Counted from the first letter of the stretch, positions 1-9,210 are shown. The stretch: DNA of 22,500 nt from Priapulus caudatus (GCF_000485595.1 NW_014577456.1:22018-44517), one strand, 5' to 3'. Notes: a model not told the origin generated them from the sequence alone. Program-made: numbers and translations.

Positions 1-341
1 TACAGTATATATATATATCAGAACGATATGGATGCATACCAGTGTCTTGGAGGCGTGTTGTGCACTGAACATGTGTAGCCTGGTGCTTGTCCCGTAGACG
101 CTACTTGGCAAACTACTGCTAAACACGTGTTCCGTCCAGAAACACATAACAAATCTTATTAAAAACCCAAAGTTAATTTATTCGTCGTTTATAAGCAATA
201 CATATGAATTTCCGACGCAAGCGAATCCAAGAAATAAAACCTTGTCTGCGAGTATGTCCTTATGAAAACCCAATTAGCACTATCCGTGCTACTAATAAAC
301 AGTCAGTAACATATAAATCAGTAATACATCTCACAACATAA

Positions 342-520
342 CTATAATAACCGTTTTCGTGGCTCCTCCTCTGTTATATCCACATCCAATGACGAAGTAG
401 TTACGTGCTCCGAGTTGTAGGCTGCGTCCTCAACGTCAAAACCACTTATTCAGAACTCTCGCTATCATACATATAATAACCCTATGGGGATCCTCATCGC
501 CATCTTCCTCATATCATACT
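342..520 (-). pseudogene. Possible acidic C-terminal coding remnant, frame-broken
   Basis: On the minus strand an open frame of about 35 codons ends at the TAG at 344-342 and reads as a hydrophilic acidic tail (FDVEDAAYNSEH, then DVDITEEEPRKRLL). Just upstream, other frames read DSESSE and EEDGDEDPH, so similar acidic composition continues across apparent frame breaks. A minus-strand AATAAA (TTTATT at 177-182) lies downstream of the stop. This would fit the last exon of a gene running off the left edge, or a decayed copy. I do not recognise the family. The plus strand offers a competing reading (see 484-540), so confidence is low. Confidence 0.25.
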
Positions 521-540
521 TATCGACGATTTCAACTCAG
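484..540 (+). CDS. Possible first exon with signal peptide (competing with the minus-strand reading)
   Basis: ATG at 484 is followed by 19 codons reading MGILIAIFLISYLSTISTQ, a hydrophobic signal-peptide-like stretch. It ends exactly at a donor-like CAG|GTAAAT (GT at 541). A second, stronger donor-like CAG|GTAAGT occurs at 571-579. No downstream exon was identified in this window and the start context is weak (C at -3, G at +4). It may be coincidence. Confidence 0.18.
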
Positions 541-654
541 GTAAATATTGCCTAGGAGCACGAGTGCTTGCAGGTAAGTATCTCAGGAGCTGCGTCCTGC
601 ATCCTCTCGATTGTACAGGGGGGGTGGTTCGTCTAGACCGAGTCTTACACCTCT

Positions 655-835
655 CTCTCTCCCAAACTTGGCGAGCTCCACTCCGCCGACACGGTGGGTC
701 TTCGGAAAAATTTTGAAAATTAGACCCTTCATATGTCCCTTCCGTTTCTTTGTCCTTTTGTCTTCCTCGCGAGCAGGGGGGGTCCGGACCCCTGGCCCCA
801 CCCCCGCCTGAACACGCCCACTTTGGTCACGTACT
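655..835 (+). repeat. Dispersed C/G-rich repeat, copy 1
   Basis: Holds an AT-rich stretch ending in GAAAATTAGACCC, then TCGCGAGCAGGGGGGGTCC, GGACCCCTGG and ACACGCCC. The same order of motifs recurs at about 5320-5410 and, inverted, within 15835-15960. It is a dispersed family of unknown class; no target duplication was found. Confidence 0.5.
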
Positions 836-1659
836 TCCTTCCCTCTGCCCTATTGACGAAGCGAGGGGAGCCAAGAGGCGTATCACCAAGTCAGCCTTCA
901 AGTGAGACTTACCGAGGTCGTCTAGTCTCGTGCGCAACAGGGCCATCTCAGCCCGCGCCAGTCAGTCTTAGCTGCCGCCTCTGATACTCCCCTGCGCCAG
1001 TGTCGCAAAGTCGTTACGACGTCTATCTACGCCATCTCCCCTGAGCTAATTATACCTGTGGTATCTTTCCGTCTATGTGACCCTATATTATGCTGCAAGT
1101 TCACAACTGCCCTTGTTCACGAGCTCTCCGCGCAACACGTCACTTTTACCGGCACTCACCGCACTATTAGATACGGGCTTAATTACCCGTTGAAAGTCCG
1201 CCGCCGTCTGGCGTAACTATTGCACATCATCGGGACACACATCAGACATTTCGGTGTCGTCTACCAGTCCTCTCCTCTCTTGGCAGCGCAGTGGCTGACA
1301 GCAAATGGACATCCGAGCTGAATAGTTATCGAACCTCCGTAATCTGCGTGCGTCTGTTTTCCGCCAGAACTTCTTGACTCGCTGATCTCGTTTACTGATG
1401 GTGAAAACCGCAACGGCAGCGTTCTATTTGCTCGCGCGTGCTATGGCGCGCTGCACTCGCGTTCGCTATGCAAAATCATCTCGCGACTGTGTCATTCGAT
1501 GACTGATCCCCGGTGTGACGCGCTTCTGGCTTGGTCTAACACGTCGCCGGTAGCGGTGTCTTTCTATTAATTGTTGTATTGAGAGAGGAATGTGCTACGA
1601 TGTACATGTCTTTTCGCTCATAGGGTCTATAGCCCCTTCCATGGCCTAACTTCGTCGGA

Positions 1660-1960
1660 ACGCTTACCCCCTGGGTACAGGTCCGTGTATACCCGGACAC
1701 TCGTACCCTGGCTGCTGCATGGTCACTTTTGACTATGGTTAGGGTTACGGATAGGGTTCCCAGGGTTCGGGTTCCGGTTAGGGAGTAGGCGCAGGCCCGA
1801 CTCCCTATGACTCGTTAGTGAGTAATATCTCCCAGTGCCTTGTCTCGTTCGGCCATATTTAGATAGTACCTAGGGTACGTTCCGTATCCGGAACGCGCTA
1901 CCAGGTCCGTTCCCGGCAGTAGCCTACGCCCGGGGGACATAGACCTCTCCAGCATTATTT
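1660..1960 (+). repeat. Dispersed repeat carrying degenerate TTAGGG motifs, copy 1
   Basis: Contains CCCTGGGTACAGGTCCG, then GGTTAGGGTTACGGATAGGG and further degenerate (TTAGGG) units ending in GGTTAGGGAGTAGGCG. The same block order occurs at 5130-5250. It looks like an internal telomeric repeat embedded in a dispersed element rather than a simple telomere relic. Confidence 0.6.
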
Positions 1961-2360
1961 CTTCGTATCTAATTTACTTTTGCGAACCAAGCTCATTTCA
2001 TTATAAATTATATTGCCCTATCTTGTGACACAAGCGAACAAAGTTGTATCAGAATGACTTAATTTATATCGTGAGTGTCGATCGTGTATCGTTAGAGCAA
2101 GTTTGTTTGTGAGTCTTTATGCCCGTACAAAACAGCCGTAGAGTCTTTTACAGTTGTTTTCATTAATTTCATACATGTAACGTTCCCTGAACCACTAATT
2201 AACACCTCCCACTGTAAGTTAACGGTAACAGTACACACTGCACCTCAGATGTAATTTTCAAACCTTGCCTATCTGTCATGTCCTATATACTCGGGTCCTT
2301 ATAATATGTCTTATGACTAATGATCTATATTAATGGGGGCAGAACCACTATATCAACCAC

Positions 2361-2454
2361 CAGGGATTGAGGCGAAAAAAAAGTGTTATATATATAAATA
2401 GAAGCGTACTTCTATTTATATATATAACACTTTTTTTCCCGCCTCAAGTCCCTG
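2361..2454. mobile_element. 94-bp snap-back (fold-back) element
   Basis: A near-perfect palindrome of two arms of about 45 nt around a CGTA centre. It begins CAGGGATTGAGGCG and ends CGCCTCAAGTCCCTG, with mismatches only near the outer and A/T-run portions. It would form a long hairpin as RNA or single-stranded DNA. CAGGG termini resemble hAT-type ends, but I see no clean flanking duplication (ATCAAC occurs on both sides, not at equal distances). Confidence 0.65.
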
Positions 2455-2863
2455 TGACATCAACATAGTTAGTAAAAAAAACTAAAGGAAGTAACTTCAC
2501 AGAGTTTTACTAATATGTACCAAATGGCAAATGTGAAAAAGTCATGTCACAACGCGTAACATCTGTAACGCTCGTTTCTTATGATTGTGGCTAATTAATC
2601 AATTAAGCTAAAACAAAGTTGTTTTACTATTTCAAATACTATAGTGTATACTACAAGTATAAGAAAAAATAAACTGTTCTTTCAACTGCAAGTAAGTTTG
2701 TTTATCAATTGAAAGTTGCAATTTGCATGTAAACGTCACGTCCGTAACGGTGGAATTGGCCATACGTTCACCATTATACTATTAATAATCGTTAGCCGTT
2801 AACATTAATCGTTCACATTTATCGTCTCGGCTCGCTCGCAGGCGCAGCACCGCATCACCATGT

Positions 2864-3008
2864 TCACCATTCGTCGGAGTCGGAATCATCGAAGTAGGCA
2901 TCATCGATGAAATCGTCGGACTCGAGATCGCTGTCAAACATTTCCGGGTGATTCCGCCAGAGGTTTTCCATCCAGTCGTCACCTCCTCGATTCTTCTTCT
3001 TCTGTAAC
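2864..3008 (-). CDS. Exon 2 (terminal) of the acidic-protein gene
   Basis: It opens with one base completing the split Arg codon, then LQKKKNRGGDDWMENLWRN, HPEMF, and about 25 residues in which Asp, Glu and Ser predominate, ending DSDSDEW and TGA. The acceptor CGTCTGTTCCCAG is strong. A second AG seven bases later (GTTACAG) would give a phase-0 start and not match exon 1. The acidic tail suggests a nucleic-acid- or histone-associated or CK2-phosphorylated protein, which is inference only. Confidence 0.6.
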
Positions 3009-4848
3009 CTGGGAACAGACGCGCACGCGGTTAGATGCATGTCTATACAGGGTTTCTTATACATAAGAGGCACAGTGGCGCACCGCCGTTGTCAAATTTA
3101 ACATCGCTGTTGTGGAAATGTTCCTGTATTTACTGATAAGTATATCCTGTATCTATATACCTATAATATATCAATACATCCTGTATTTGAATCCATCATG
3201 CGTGTTTTTCCCAAACAGGACACATTTTCCTCCTTTGTCTAAGTTTCCCTCAGAAGAAACCCTGCTATACTAGCATGAACCACCCGTGAAGATCGGATGA
3301 CATGGAAAGCAGGATGTCTGGTAGCTCCAAGAAACGGTATTGCTAGGGTTAGAATATACCGTATAAACAATCCGTCGCACAGCCTGGTCGGGCTAGATGT
3401 CTGGGGTCAATACTTATTTGACAACTTGTTCACTTGTTAGTGTTAGACTTGTAGATTATCATTATCATCACGCTACACCTAACTCTTGCCCTCATCTAAC
3501 GAAATCCTATGCTCACCATTAAAATCTAGGGTTCTAAAGTTGGATTGAACAAGAGATGCGATTGAATAACTTACTTCGGGAGTCGAAAGATATGACGATA
3601 AAGAACGAATTAGGCTTAGATACAAATATCTTGAAAAATGGCCTAAATATCTTTCCGGAATATCTCCAAAATATCTCTAAATATCTCAATTTTTTTTCTA
3701 AATATCCCCAAATTTTTTCTAAATATCTCAGTTATTTCAACGTAATGTCTTTTAAACATATTTATTTTGTGCGAAAAAATCGCAATACAGAATTATATTT
3801 AATAAAATTTATAAAAAAAATTAAAATAATATAAATTAAAAAATTTTATACAGAAAAAGACAAACTCATCCTTACAAATCCTTAATATTTGAGAAAATTG
3901 TGTTTTATCTTCTAAATATTAAGGAATTTTCTAAATATCCAGATTTTTCTAAATATCTCGAAAACTTCTAAATATCTAAAAAGATATCCGGATATTTGTA
4001 TCTAAGCCTAGAACGGATCAAGAACCCAATTACAAATCCATTGTCAAATGATTTAGCCTTTTTAGGTGTTGAATATTCGATAGCAAGCTGTGAATTTATC
4101 AAAGCAATCATACTTACCGCAGGCCCGTAGCCAGGGGGGGTTCGGGGGGTTCGCACAACCACCCCCCCAACCAAAAAAAAATAAAAACTTTTTTTCCATT
4201 TGAAAATTTGCAAGAATTTCACCTTAGGTATGCACCAGATCGCGCCATTTTAGTGTAATAATTGCATAATCTCCATCTAGATACAATAATGTAACCCAAA
4301 CCCAAGAGGATAGGGGGGGTAACCCAAACCCCTATCCTCTTGGGTTTGGGTTACATTATTGTATCTAAATCTCCATCGTGCGGGAGGGGGGTGTACCCCC
4401 TCCCACACCCTCCACCGGCTCGGTCGCTTCCCGCCCTCACAAATTGCCAACATTTACAAACGAACCCCCACTAATATAAAGCTGGCTACGGGCCTGCTTA
4501 CCGCATCATTTTGGCCATTTGTTCGAGGCTCAGCATGTCTTTGTCTGTCTCTCGCTGTTCCTCGACGTTTTGCTCCTCACTCAATACGCACTGCTCTTGT
4601 GAGTGTGAAGCTGAAGCACCCACGTGTGAGGCGATTTCAGGTTGGCTCGCCGGTGTGTAGCTTTCCTCTTCCTGTACTTCTTGGGCCAGTTGTTCTGACA
4701 TAACATCCGACAGAGTTGCAATTGGAAAGGAATTCGCGTTCGCCGCTTCAGGTTGGTCTGAAATCGACGAACTACATGGATGTTGTTTATGAGGCAAAGG
4801 GTTTGTCGGCTGCACTTCTGTAGCAGCGTTTTCTAAACTAGCAGCCAT
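2864..4848 (-). CDS. Two-exon gene for a small acidic protein (exon 1 4848-4502, exon 2 3008-2864)
   Basis: Exon 1 starts at an ATG with A at -3 and G at +4 and ends in phase 2 at GCG|GTAAG. Exon 2 begins after the pyrimidine-rich acceptor CTGTTCCCAG in matching phase and ends in TGA, giving about 163 residues. The protein is hydrophilic: a Ser/Gln/Glu-rich N-terminal half, a junction reading EQMAKMMR-LQKKKNR, then DDWMENLWRNHPEMF and a tail dominated by Asp, Glu and Ser. No membrane segment or signal peptide is visible. Residues near 46-60 (TLSDVMSEQLAQEVQ) resemble the N-terminal segment of RIO kinase 3, but no kinase domain follows here. Alternatively the TGA is not the end: it overlaps a donor-like G|GTGAAC and more exons could lie to the left. 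Function is not assigned. Confidence 0.6.
3611..4010. mobile_element. 400-bp hAT-like MITE in the intron of the acidic-protein gene
   Basis: Perfect 20-bp terminal inverted repeats begin TAGGCTTAGATACAAATATC. They are flanked by an 8-bp duplication with one mismatch (GAACGAAT at 3603-3610, GAACGGAT at 4011-4018). The interior is AT-rich with no transposase and carries about eight copies of TCTAAATATC-like subterminal repeats, clustered near both ends. TIR, 8-bp target site and subterminal repeats fit a non-autonomous hAT element. Short open frames inside it are not genes. Confidence 0.8.
4120..4496. mobile_element. hAT-like MITE (CAGGCCCGTAGCCAG family) inserted at a splice donor
   Basis: Terminal inverted repeats CAGGCCCGTAGCCAG / CTGGCTACGGGCCTG bound the element. 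CTTACCG flanks it on both sides (4113-4119 and 4497-4503), extendable to 8 bp by one ambiguous base. It is non-coding, G/C-run-rich at the ends, with GCAAGAATTTCACCT inside. A second copy lies at 15567-16032. On the minus strand the duplicated CGGTAAG is the exon 1 splice donor. A nested 90-bp fold-back element sits at 4278-4367. Confidence 0.8.
4278..4367. mobile_element. 90-bp nested snap-back element
   Basis: Two perfect 39-nt inverted arms (4278-4316 and 4329-4367, beginning TAGATACAATAATG) surround a 12-nt loop. The element is flanked by a 10-bp direct repeat AATCTCCATC (4268-4277, 4368-4377). The sister MITE at 15567-16032 has the uninterrupted site (AAATCTCCATCGTG near 15709), so this is an insertion. 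A 9-10-bp duplication suggests a Mutator-like or unclassified fold-back family. Confidence 0.8.
4502..4848 (-). CDS. Exon 1 of the acidic-protein gene (RIOK3-like N-terminal motif)
   Basis: It encodes 115 complete codons plus two bases. The segment SDVMSEQLAQEVQEEE is the only part that recalls a known family, the N-terminus of RIO kinase 3, recognised from memory rather than a search. The rest is Ser/Gln/Glu-rich and probably disordered. Without splicing, the frame stops immediately (CGG TAA), because the donor GTAAG itself supplies the stop. The donor at 4501-4497 lies directly against the transposon end, which starts at 4496. Confidence 0.6.
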
Positions 4849-5002
4849 ATTATTATATAACAGATAAAAATAACTTAAACGGGTTATAGTCTGTATGGTG
4901 ATGGAACTGAGAGGCCTGGTTTATTCAACATGTACAGATGGAGTCCAGGAACCGTCTGCCAACTTGCCAAGCCAGACAGTCAGACTGTCTACCGCCAGCC
5001 AC

Positions 5003-5041
5003 GGTTAGTTTTAGTTTTAGTTTTAGTTTTAGTTTTAGTTC
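5003..5041 (+). repeat. (TTTTAG)n microsatellite
   Basis: Six or so consecutive TTTTAG units. It is related in sequence to, but distinct from, the TTAGGG arrays nearby. Confidence 0.9.
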
Positions 5042-5129
5042 AGTGCTACCGGCACATTCGAATGCTACGGGGTGATGTGATTGGCTGCTGCCAACATCGT
5101 ACCACTTAGTGGGGCTCATAGAGTCTACG

Positions 5130-5255
5130 TCCCCCAGGGTACTGCCGGAACATACCCTGGGTACGGTCCGGTATACCCTGGTAACTATCTGATATGGTTA
5201 GGGTTAGGGTTAGGGTTTAAGTGTTAGGGTTAGGGAGTAGGCGTAGGCGACATGC
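5130..5255 (+). repeat. Dispersed repeat carrying TTAGGG array, copy 2
   Basis: ATACCCTGGGTACGGTCCGG and TATACCCTGG are followed by four near-perfect TTAGGG units, TTTAAGTG, two more TTAGGG units and GAGTAGGCGTAGGCG. The order matches copy 1 at 1660-1960. Confidence 0.7.
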
Positions 5256-5319
5256 ATGCATATGTCAAACAAATTTATATAAAAATAATGTATATATGTC
5301 AAACCGTATAACAAATTTT

Positions 5320-5410
5320 TTGAAATTAGCACCCCTCAGATGCGTTTTCTGCGCGAGCATGGGGGCCCCGGACCCCCTGGACCCCCCCCCCCTCGCACAC
5401 GCCCCTGGAA
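5320..5410 (+). repeat. Dispersed C/G-rich repeat, copy 2
   Basis: It contains TTTTTTGAAATTAGCACCCC, AGATGCGTTTTCTGCGCGAG and a G/C-run segment ending in CGCACACGCCCC. The core AGATGCGTTTTCTGGCGCGAG recurs inverted at about 15865-15890. Confidence 0.6.
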
Positions 5411-5650
5411 ACTGTAGACTCTGATACCGTGTGCGGTTGCACTGACGGGTGGGGTCCCGGGGGTAGATTCATGATTCATCAAGCTGCATACGCAAAATAT
5501 TTTGCGTAAATCTTGTGTGCGTACGCAATCGACGTTGCTTAGTTGCGATTTATCAACGCAGTTACTGTACGCAAGCGAGGCCCGTTTTAGGTGCGATTCC
5601 ATCAAACGCTAAAATTACGTAAACTTTTTGCTAGGGGAGCTGGTATGTGT

Positions 5651-5889
5651 CCAGAGAGAGAGAGAGAGAGGTGCTCCTGGCATGCGTAGTGTGTGTGTGT
5701 GAGAGAGAGGGGGTGGCGTGTTGGTTTGTGTAGTGTGATCAATGTGAGGATGAGGAAAGAGAGAGAGAGAGAGACGAGAGAAGAGAGAGAGAGAGCGAGA
5801 GAGAGAGAGAGAGAGAAGGAGGAGGGAGTGAGAGAAGAGAAGCGAAGAGAAGAGAGAGAGAAAGAGAGCAGAGCGGCGACGCGACTGAG

Positions 5890-5930
<41 letters not shown>

Positions 5931-5996
5931 GGCGAGCGAGGAGAAGACGAAGAGAGAGAGAGAGAGAGAATAGAGAGAGAGAGGAGAGAAGAGGAT

Positions 5997-6029
<33 letters not shown>

Positions 6030-6118
6030 CGCGAGAGAACAGAGAGTGTGTGTCGCGCGGCCGGCGCTCCGTGGTGTGTGAGAGAGAGAGAGCGAGAGAG
6101 AGAGAGAGAGAGAGCTTG
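5651..6118 (+). repeat. (GA)n-rich block
   Basis: Near-continuous GA repeats with scattered interruptions. The long open frames rich in Arg/Glu are produced by the repeat and are not genes. Confidence 0.95.
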
Positions 6119-6129
6119 CGTGATGTGCG

Positions 6130-6145
6130 GTGGGCTTTGCTGTGT

Positions 6146-6186
<41 letters not shown>

Positions 6187-6240
6187 TGTGTTGTGTGTGC
6201 TGTGCGAGCGTGCGTGCGTTGCGTGTGTGTGTGTCGTGGC
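6130..6240 (+). repeat. (TG)n microsatellite
   Basis: About 25 nearly uninterrupted TG units at 6146-6185, with interrupted flanks. It directly follows the GA block, a compound microsatellite with Z-DNA-forming potential. Confidence 0.95.
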
Positions 6241-6299
6241 GTTAGAAAGACGACGAGAGAGTGTGCGGTTTCGGCTGTGCTGTGTTGTTCAGTGAATCA

Positions 6300-7200
6300 G
6301 AAGTACTTATCCCATACTACGTGCACGCGATCACGTACACGTCGACATAACGTGGCATAGCCTTACACTAGCTATTATACAACACGACATGCGATTGATA
6401 AGCTAGAGTAGGCGCCTAGATGCATCGTAAATCGCGGTGAAATTTCTGAAAATCTCACGATGCTAATAACAAACTCAAGCTATGAAGGCATGAATGTGTT
6501 GGGCGCGTTGCAAATCTCAATTGCTGCCCGAACTAACAACTGCGCGTACTGCTGTGGCGCAGAGCCTCATTGAACTGTAGTCCACCTAAACTCCGCGTCT
6601 GATAGCGGCCTCGTGCTTGTAATCGGGATCCTCTACACTCTTCTTCTTCCTTCTTTCTTTTTTCTCCTCTTTTTTGAATCTAGGGGGATAGTGTAGCAGG
6701 CCATCCCCCCTCCTTAGAGGTGCAGGGGCGATGAGGCATCCCCGCCATTCCCGCTGCCCCGGATTTACGCGGGCCCGTGTAGTGACTGGGGGCGCTGCGC
6801 TTAGCGCATGCCGGATACGGTAGCGCAGCAGGACGCGGTGTCCCCACCCTCCGAGTTTGAAAGAAAAATGAAAATATGCCTAAAAATACCGCATTCCTTG
6901 CACATTTTCTGTATTAATTCCATATTTTACTTGTTTTTTTTTCATAAAATCATCAAATCATTTGTCGAAGAAATATTGGTGACGCAGCAGCGCATAATTT
7001 ATTGGTCTGCCGAGTGACTTTTTGTTGTTGTTTGTCGGTGGTGGCTTGTCCGCACACCTTCACCCAGCAAGTTGCCCACCACGAGCACAGCCAATTACAC
7101 ATTTCCTGATTACACCAATAATGGATTAGGACATGTATGCGAGGGCGAAGATACCTTATAGTTTACCTACGGGGCGCGCCCGATGCAGGACAGGCCCTCA
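6300..7200. other. Stretch without recognisable genes
   Basis: Mixed sequence with a pyrimidine tract (about 6640-6680) and a GC-rich segment (about 6700-6850: CCGGATTTACGCGGGCCCG, GGGGGCGCTGCGC). The latter looks like part of an old repeat. No exon signal was seen. Confidence 0.5.
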
Positions 7201-7204
7201 TTTT

Positions 7205-7555
7205 TGTACATGCTATACTAACTGACAAAAATGAGTTTTGTGAGGATCAAACTCAATTTTGTGAAGCAACAAAATCAATTTGTCAATCTTTTGTGAACAG
7301 GAAATATGACGTAATTGATTTTGTGTTACAAAATTGAGTTTTGTGGGACATGATTGCCAGAATCGAATTTTGTTGTTCACAAAATGAGTTTGTGGACAGG
7401 ATGACAAAAATTGAACTTTGTCACGAATTTGAGTTTCTGGACAGGATGACAGATTGAGTTTTGTGTTACAAAATTGACTTTGTGAGACAGAATTTAGTGT
7501 GTGCACAAAAGGTGAGTTTTGTGAGACAGAATGAGTTGTTAGACAGAAATGAGGC
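7205..7555. repeat. Degenerate tandem repeat based on GAGTTTTGTG / ACAAAATTGA
   Basis: At least ten degenerate units share AATTGAGTTTTGTG(G)AGACAG, many pairing head-to-head (ACAAAATTGAGTTTTGT). Frames are open on both strands because the repeat lacks stops. The cysteine- and glutamine-rich translations are a by-product. Confidence 0.7.
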
Positions 7556-7756
7556 CGATCCGCAACTGGCGGCCCGTAGTTACGACATCGTGTATTCGCG
7601 AGGTCATGCAGCAGATCGATATTTGGGGTCCATATCTCATTTCATGTAGCACCACTCGATCTTACCGCTGCGTATAGGCTACCTGTTTTACAGCTCGGAG
7701 GGGTTTTACTCAAATACTAGACCTTAAAACAAGATAATAGGGCCCTTACTGTTCTG

Positions 7757-7900
7757 CTCTCCTCGCTTTCCCTCTTTCTCTGTCCCCTCCTCTCTCTCAC
7801 AGCGTACACACACTCTCTCTCTCTCTCTTCTCTCTCATTCTCCTTCTCTCTCTCTCTCTGCCTCCTCCCCCGTTTTCGCCTGGCTCGCTCTTTTTTTTTA
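7757..7900 (+). repeat. (CT)n-rich tract
   Basis: CT-rich simple repeat with TCTCTC runs. The minus-strand Arg/Glu frame over it is repeat-derived. Confidence 0.9.
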
Positions 7901-8284
7901 GTTTGTTTGGACAGAGGCAAAGGGGGTGTAATTGTAACGCTGTCAGTGTTGTAGTATGGGGATAACAAGTGCGTTCACCGACACATTATCGGGAGGTTTT
8001 TATTAACTTCTGATATTGTAATATATAGCCCCTTATATTACATACACAGAGAGCCCGAAATTAATTATTATAACATTTAGCGATAAATCCCAAATATTTG
8101 TTAATATTTTACGTTTATCTACGCCATCTGGCGATTTTCATATTTATTGCACGTGCCTTCGCTGTCAACCCACTGTTGCTCAAGGGGGAGGTGGTCGTTG
8201 TCGTAACAGGTTAGCTGACGATATTGTACCGAGGTACATATATGTATAGCACAAAGTGACCAAGACTTGTATACAAAGCTGTAC

Positions 8285-8365
8285 CTCAACCCTATAACAG
8301 CAACCGCCTAACGGCCTAACCTCTAAGCCCTAACCCTTAACTCTAACCCATAACCCTGATACTAT
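8285..8365 (-). repeat. Degenerate TTAGGG array, reversed
   Basis: CCTAACGGCCTAACCTC, AAGCCCTAACCCTTAACTC and TAACCCATAACCC read as degenerate TTAGGG on the minus strand. This is the third such array in the window. Confidence 0.6.
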
Positions 8366-9126
8366 AATCATATCTCATATAAAAACTATAACATAATAAC
8401 CTAGGCCAACCTAACAACTACTCGGGTACATATCTTAATACCTGTGGTACGACAACGACCTGCTTCGTGCCCCACGCTGTTATATTCGAACAAGTGCCGC
8501 ATAGCGACAGCGTCATACTAACGTGCTACTGCGGTGATCTCTGTGAGTGTGGGATTCAGTAAACCTGTAGTCCGCAATGTTGTTTCACATACACGCCGAA
8601 AGTTGGAATGCCACAGCAGATGGTACTCAGGAACCTTCCAAAAGAATGTTCCGTTGGGAATCGTTATGAAAGTTGCACGAGATGGCGTGTACGTAAGTGG
8701 CTTTCAGATAAAGATGAAGCTCCCATCATCGTAGTAGCAACAACTATTTTGCAAATCAGAATACTAGGTACTTCATCCAATTTACCTAACGCAAGCCTTA
8801 CCAGGGCTGCAAATTGGCAATAGAGCAAGCTGCCACGCTTGTAACAATTAAATCACGGGCAAAAACGGCCACCAACACATGTCACAGCCACTGCATGGCA
8901 TAAGCGTGAATGTAACAACTGACAGTACAGGACTGACATAGAAATTAAACGATTTAGAGGTAATATACATCCTTCTTATAACCAAATTTACGGCTTTGAA
9001 ATTTCACTGTAACATGTAGCTCATACATCCAGCATGTATAGATTGCTAGCCTAGCAAACCCGCAGTCAAAATTAATTTCTAAGCAGACAAGTCACCAAAT
9101 CCATGTTAACCATGCCTCCTGCTTGA

Positions 9127-9210
9127 GGTAGGGAGGGGATGGTAGGGGATGGGGTGGGGGGGACGGGTCGGTGGGAGGGGAAAGGGGGAGGGTTCTGGCG
9201 GGGCAGGGTC
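9127..9210 (+). repeat. G-run cluster, G-quadruplex potential
   Basis: More than ten runs of three or more G separated by short loops (GGTAGGGGATGGGGTGGGGG and similar). No associated gene start is apparent. Confidence 0.6.

Larger units (their letters stand above)
600..2340. other. Stretch without recognisable genes
   Basis: No convincing exon on either strand. It contains a dispersed C/G-rich repeat fragment (about 655-835) and the TTAGGG-bearing repeat (about 1660-1960). The rest is mixed-composition DNA with many stops in all frames. Confidence 0.6.

Noticed and set aside
3556-3834. 92-codon plus frame
   Set aside because: Lies in the AT-rich MITE and reads its subterminal repeats.
5693-6360. 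Several long plus-strand open frames rich in Arg/Glu or Cys/Val
   Set aside because: They translate (GA)n and (TG)n repeats, which lack stop codons; no other coding evidence.
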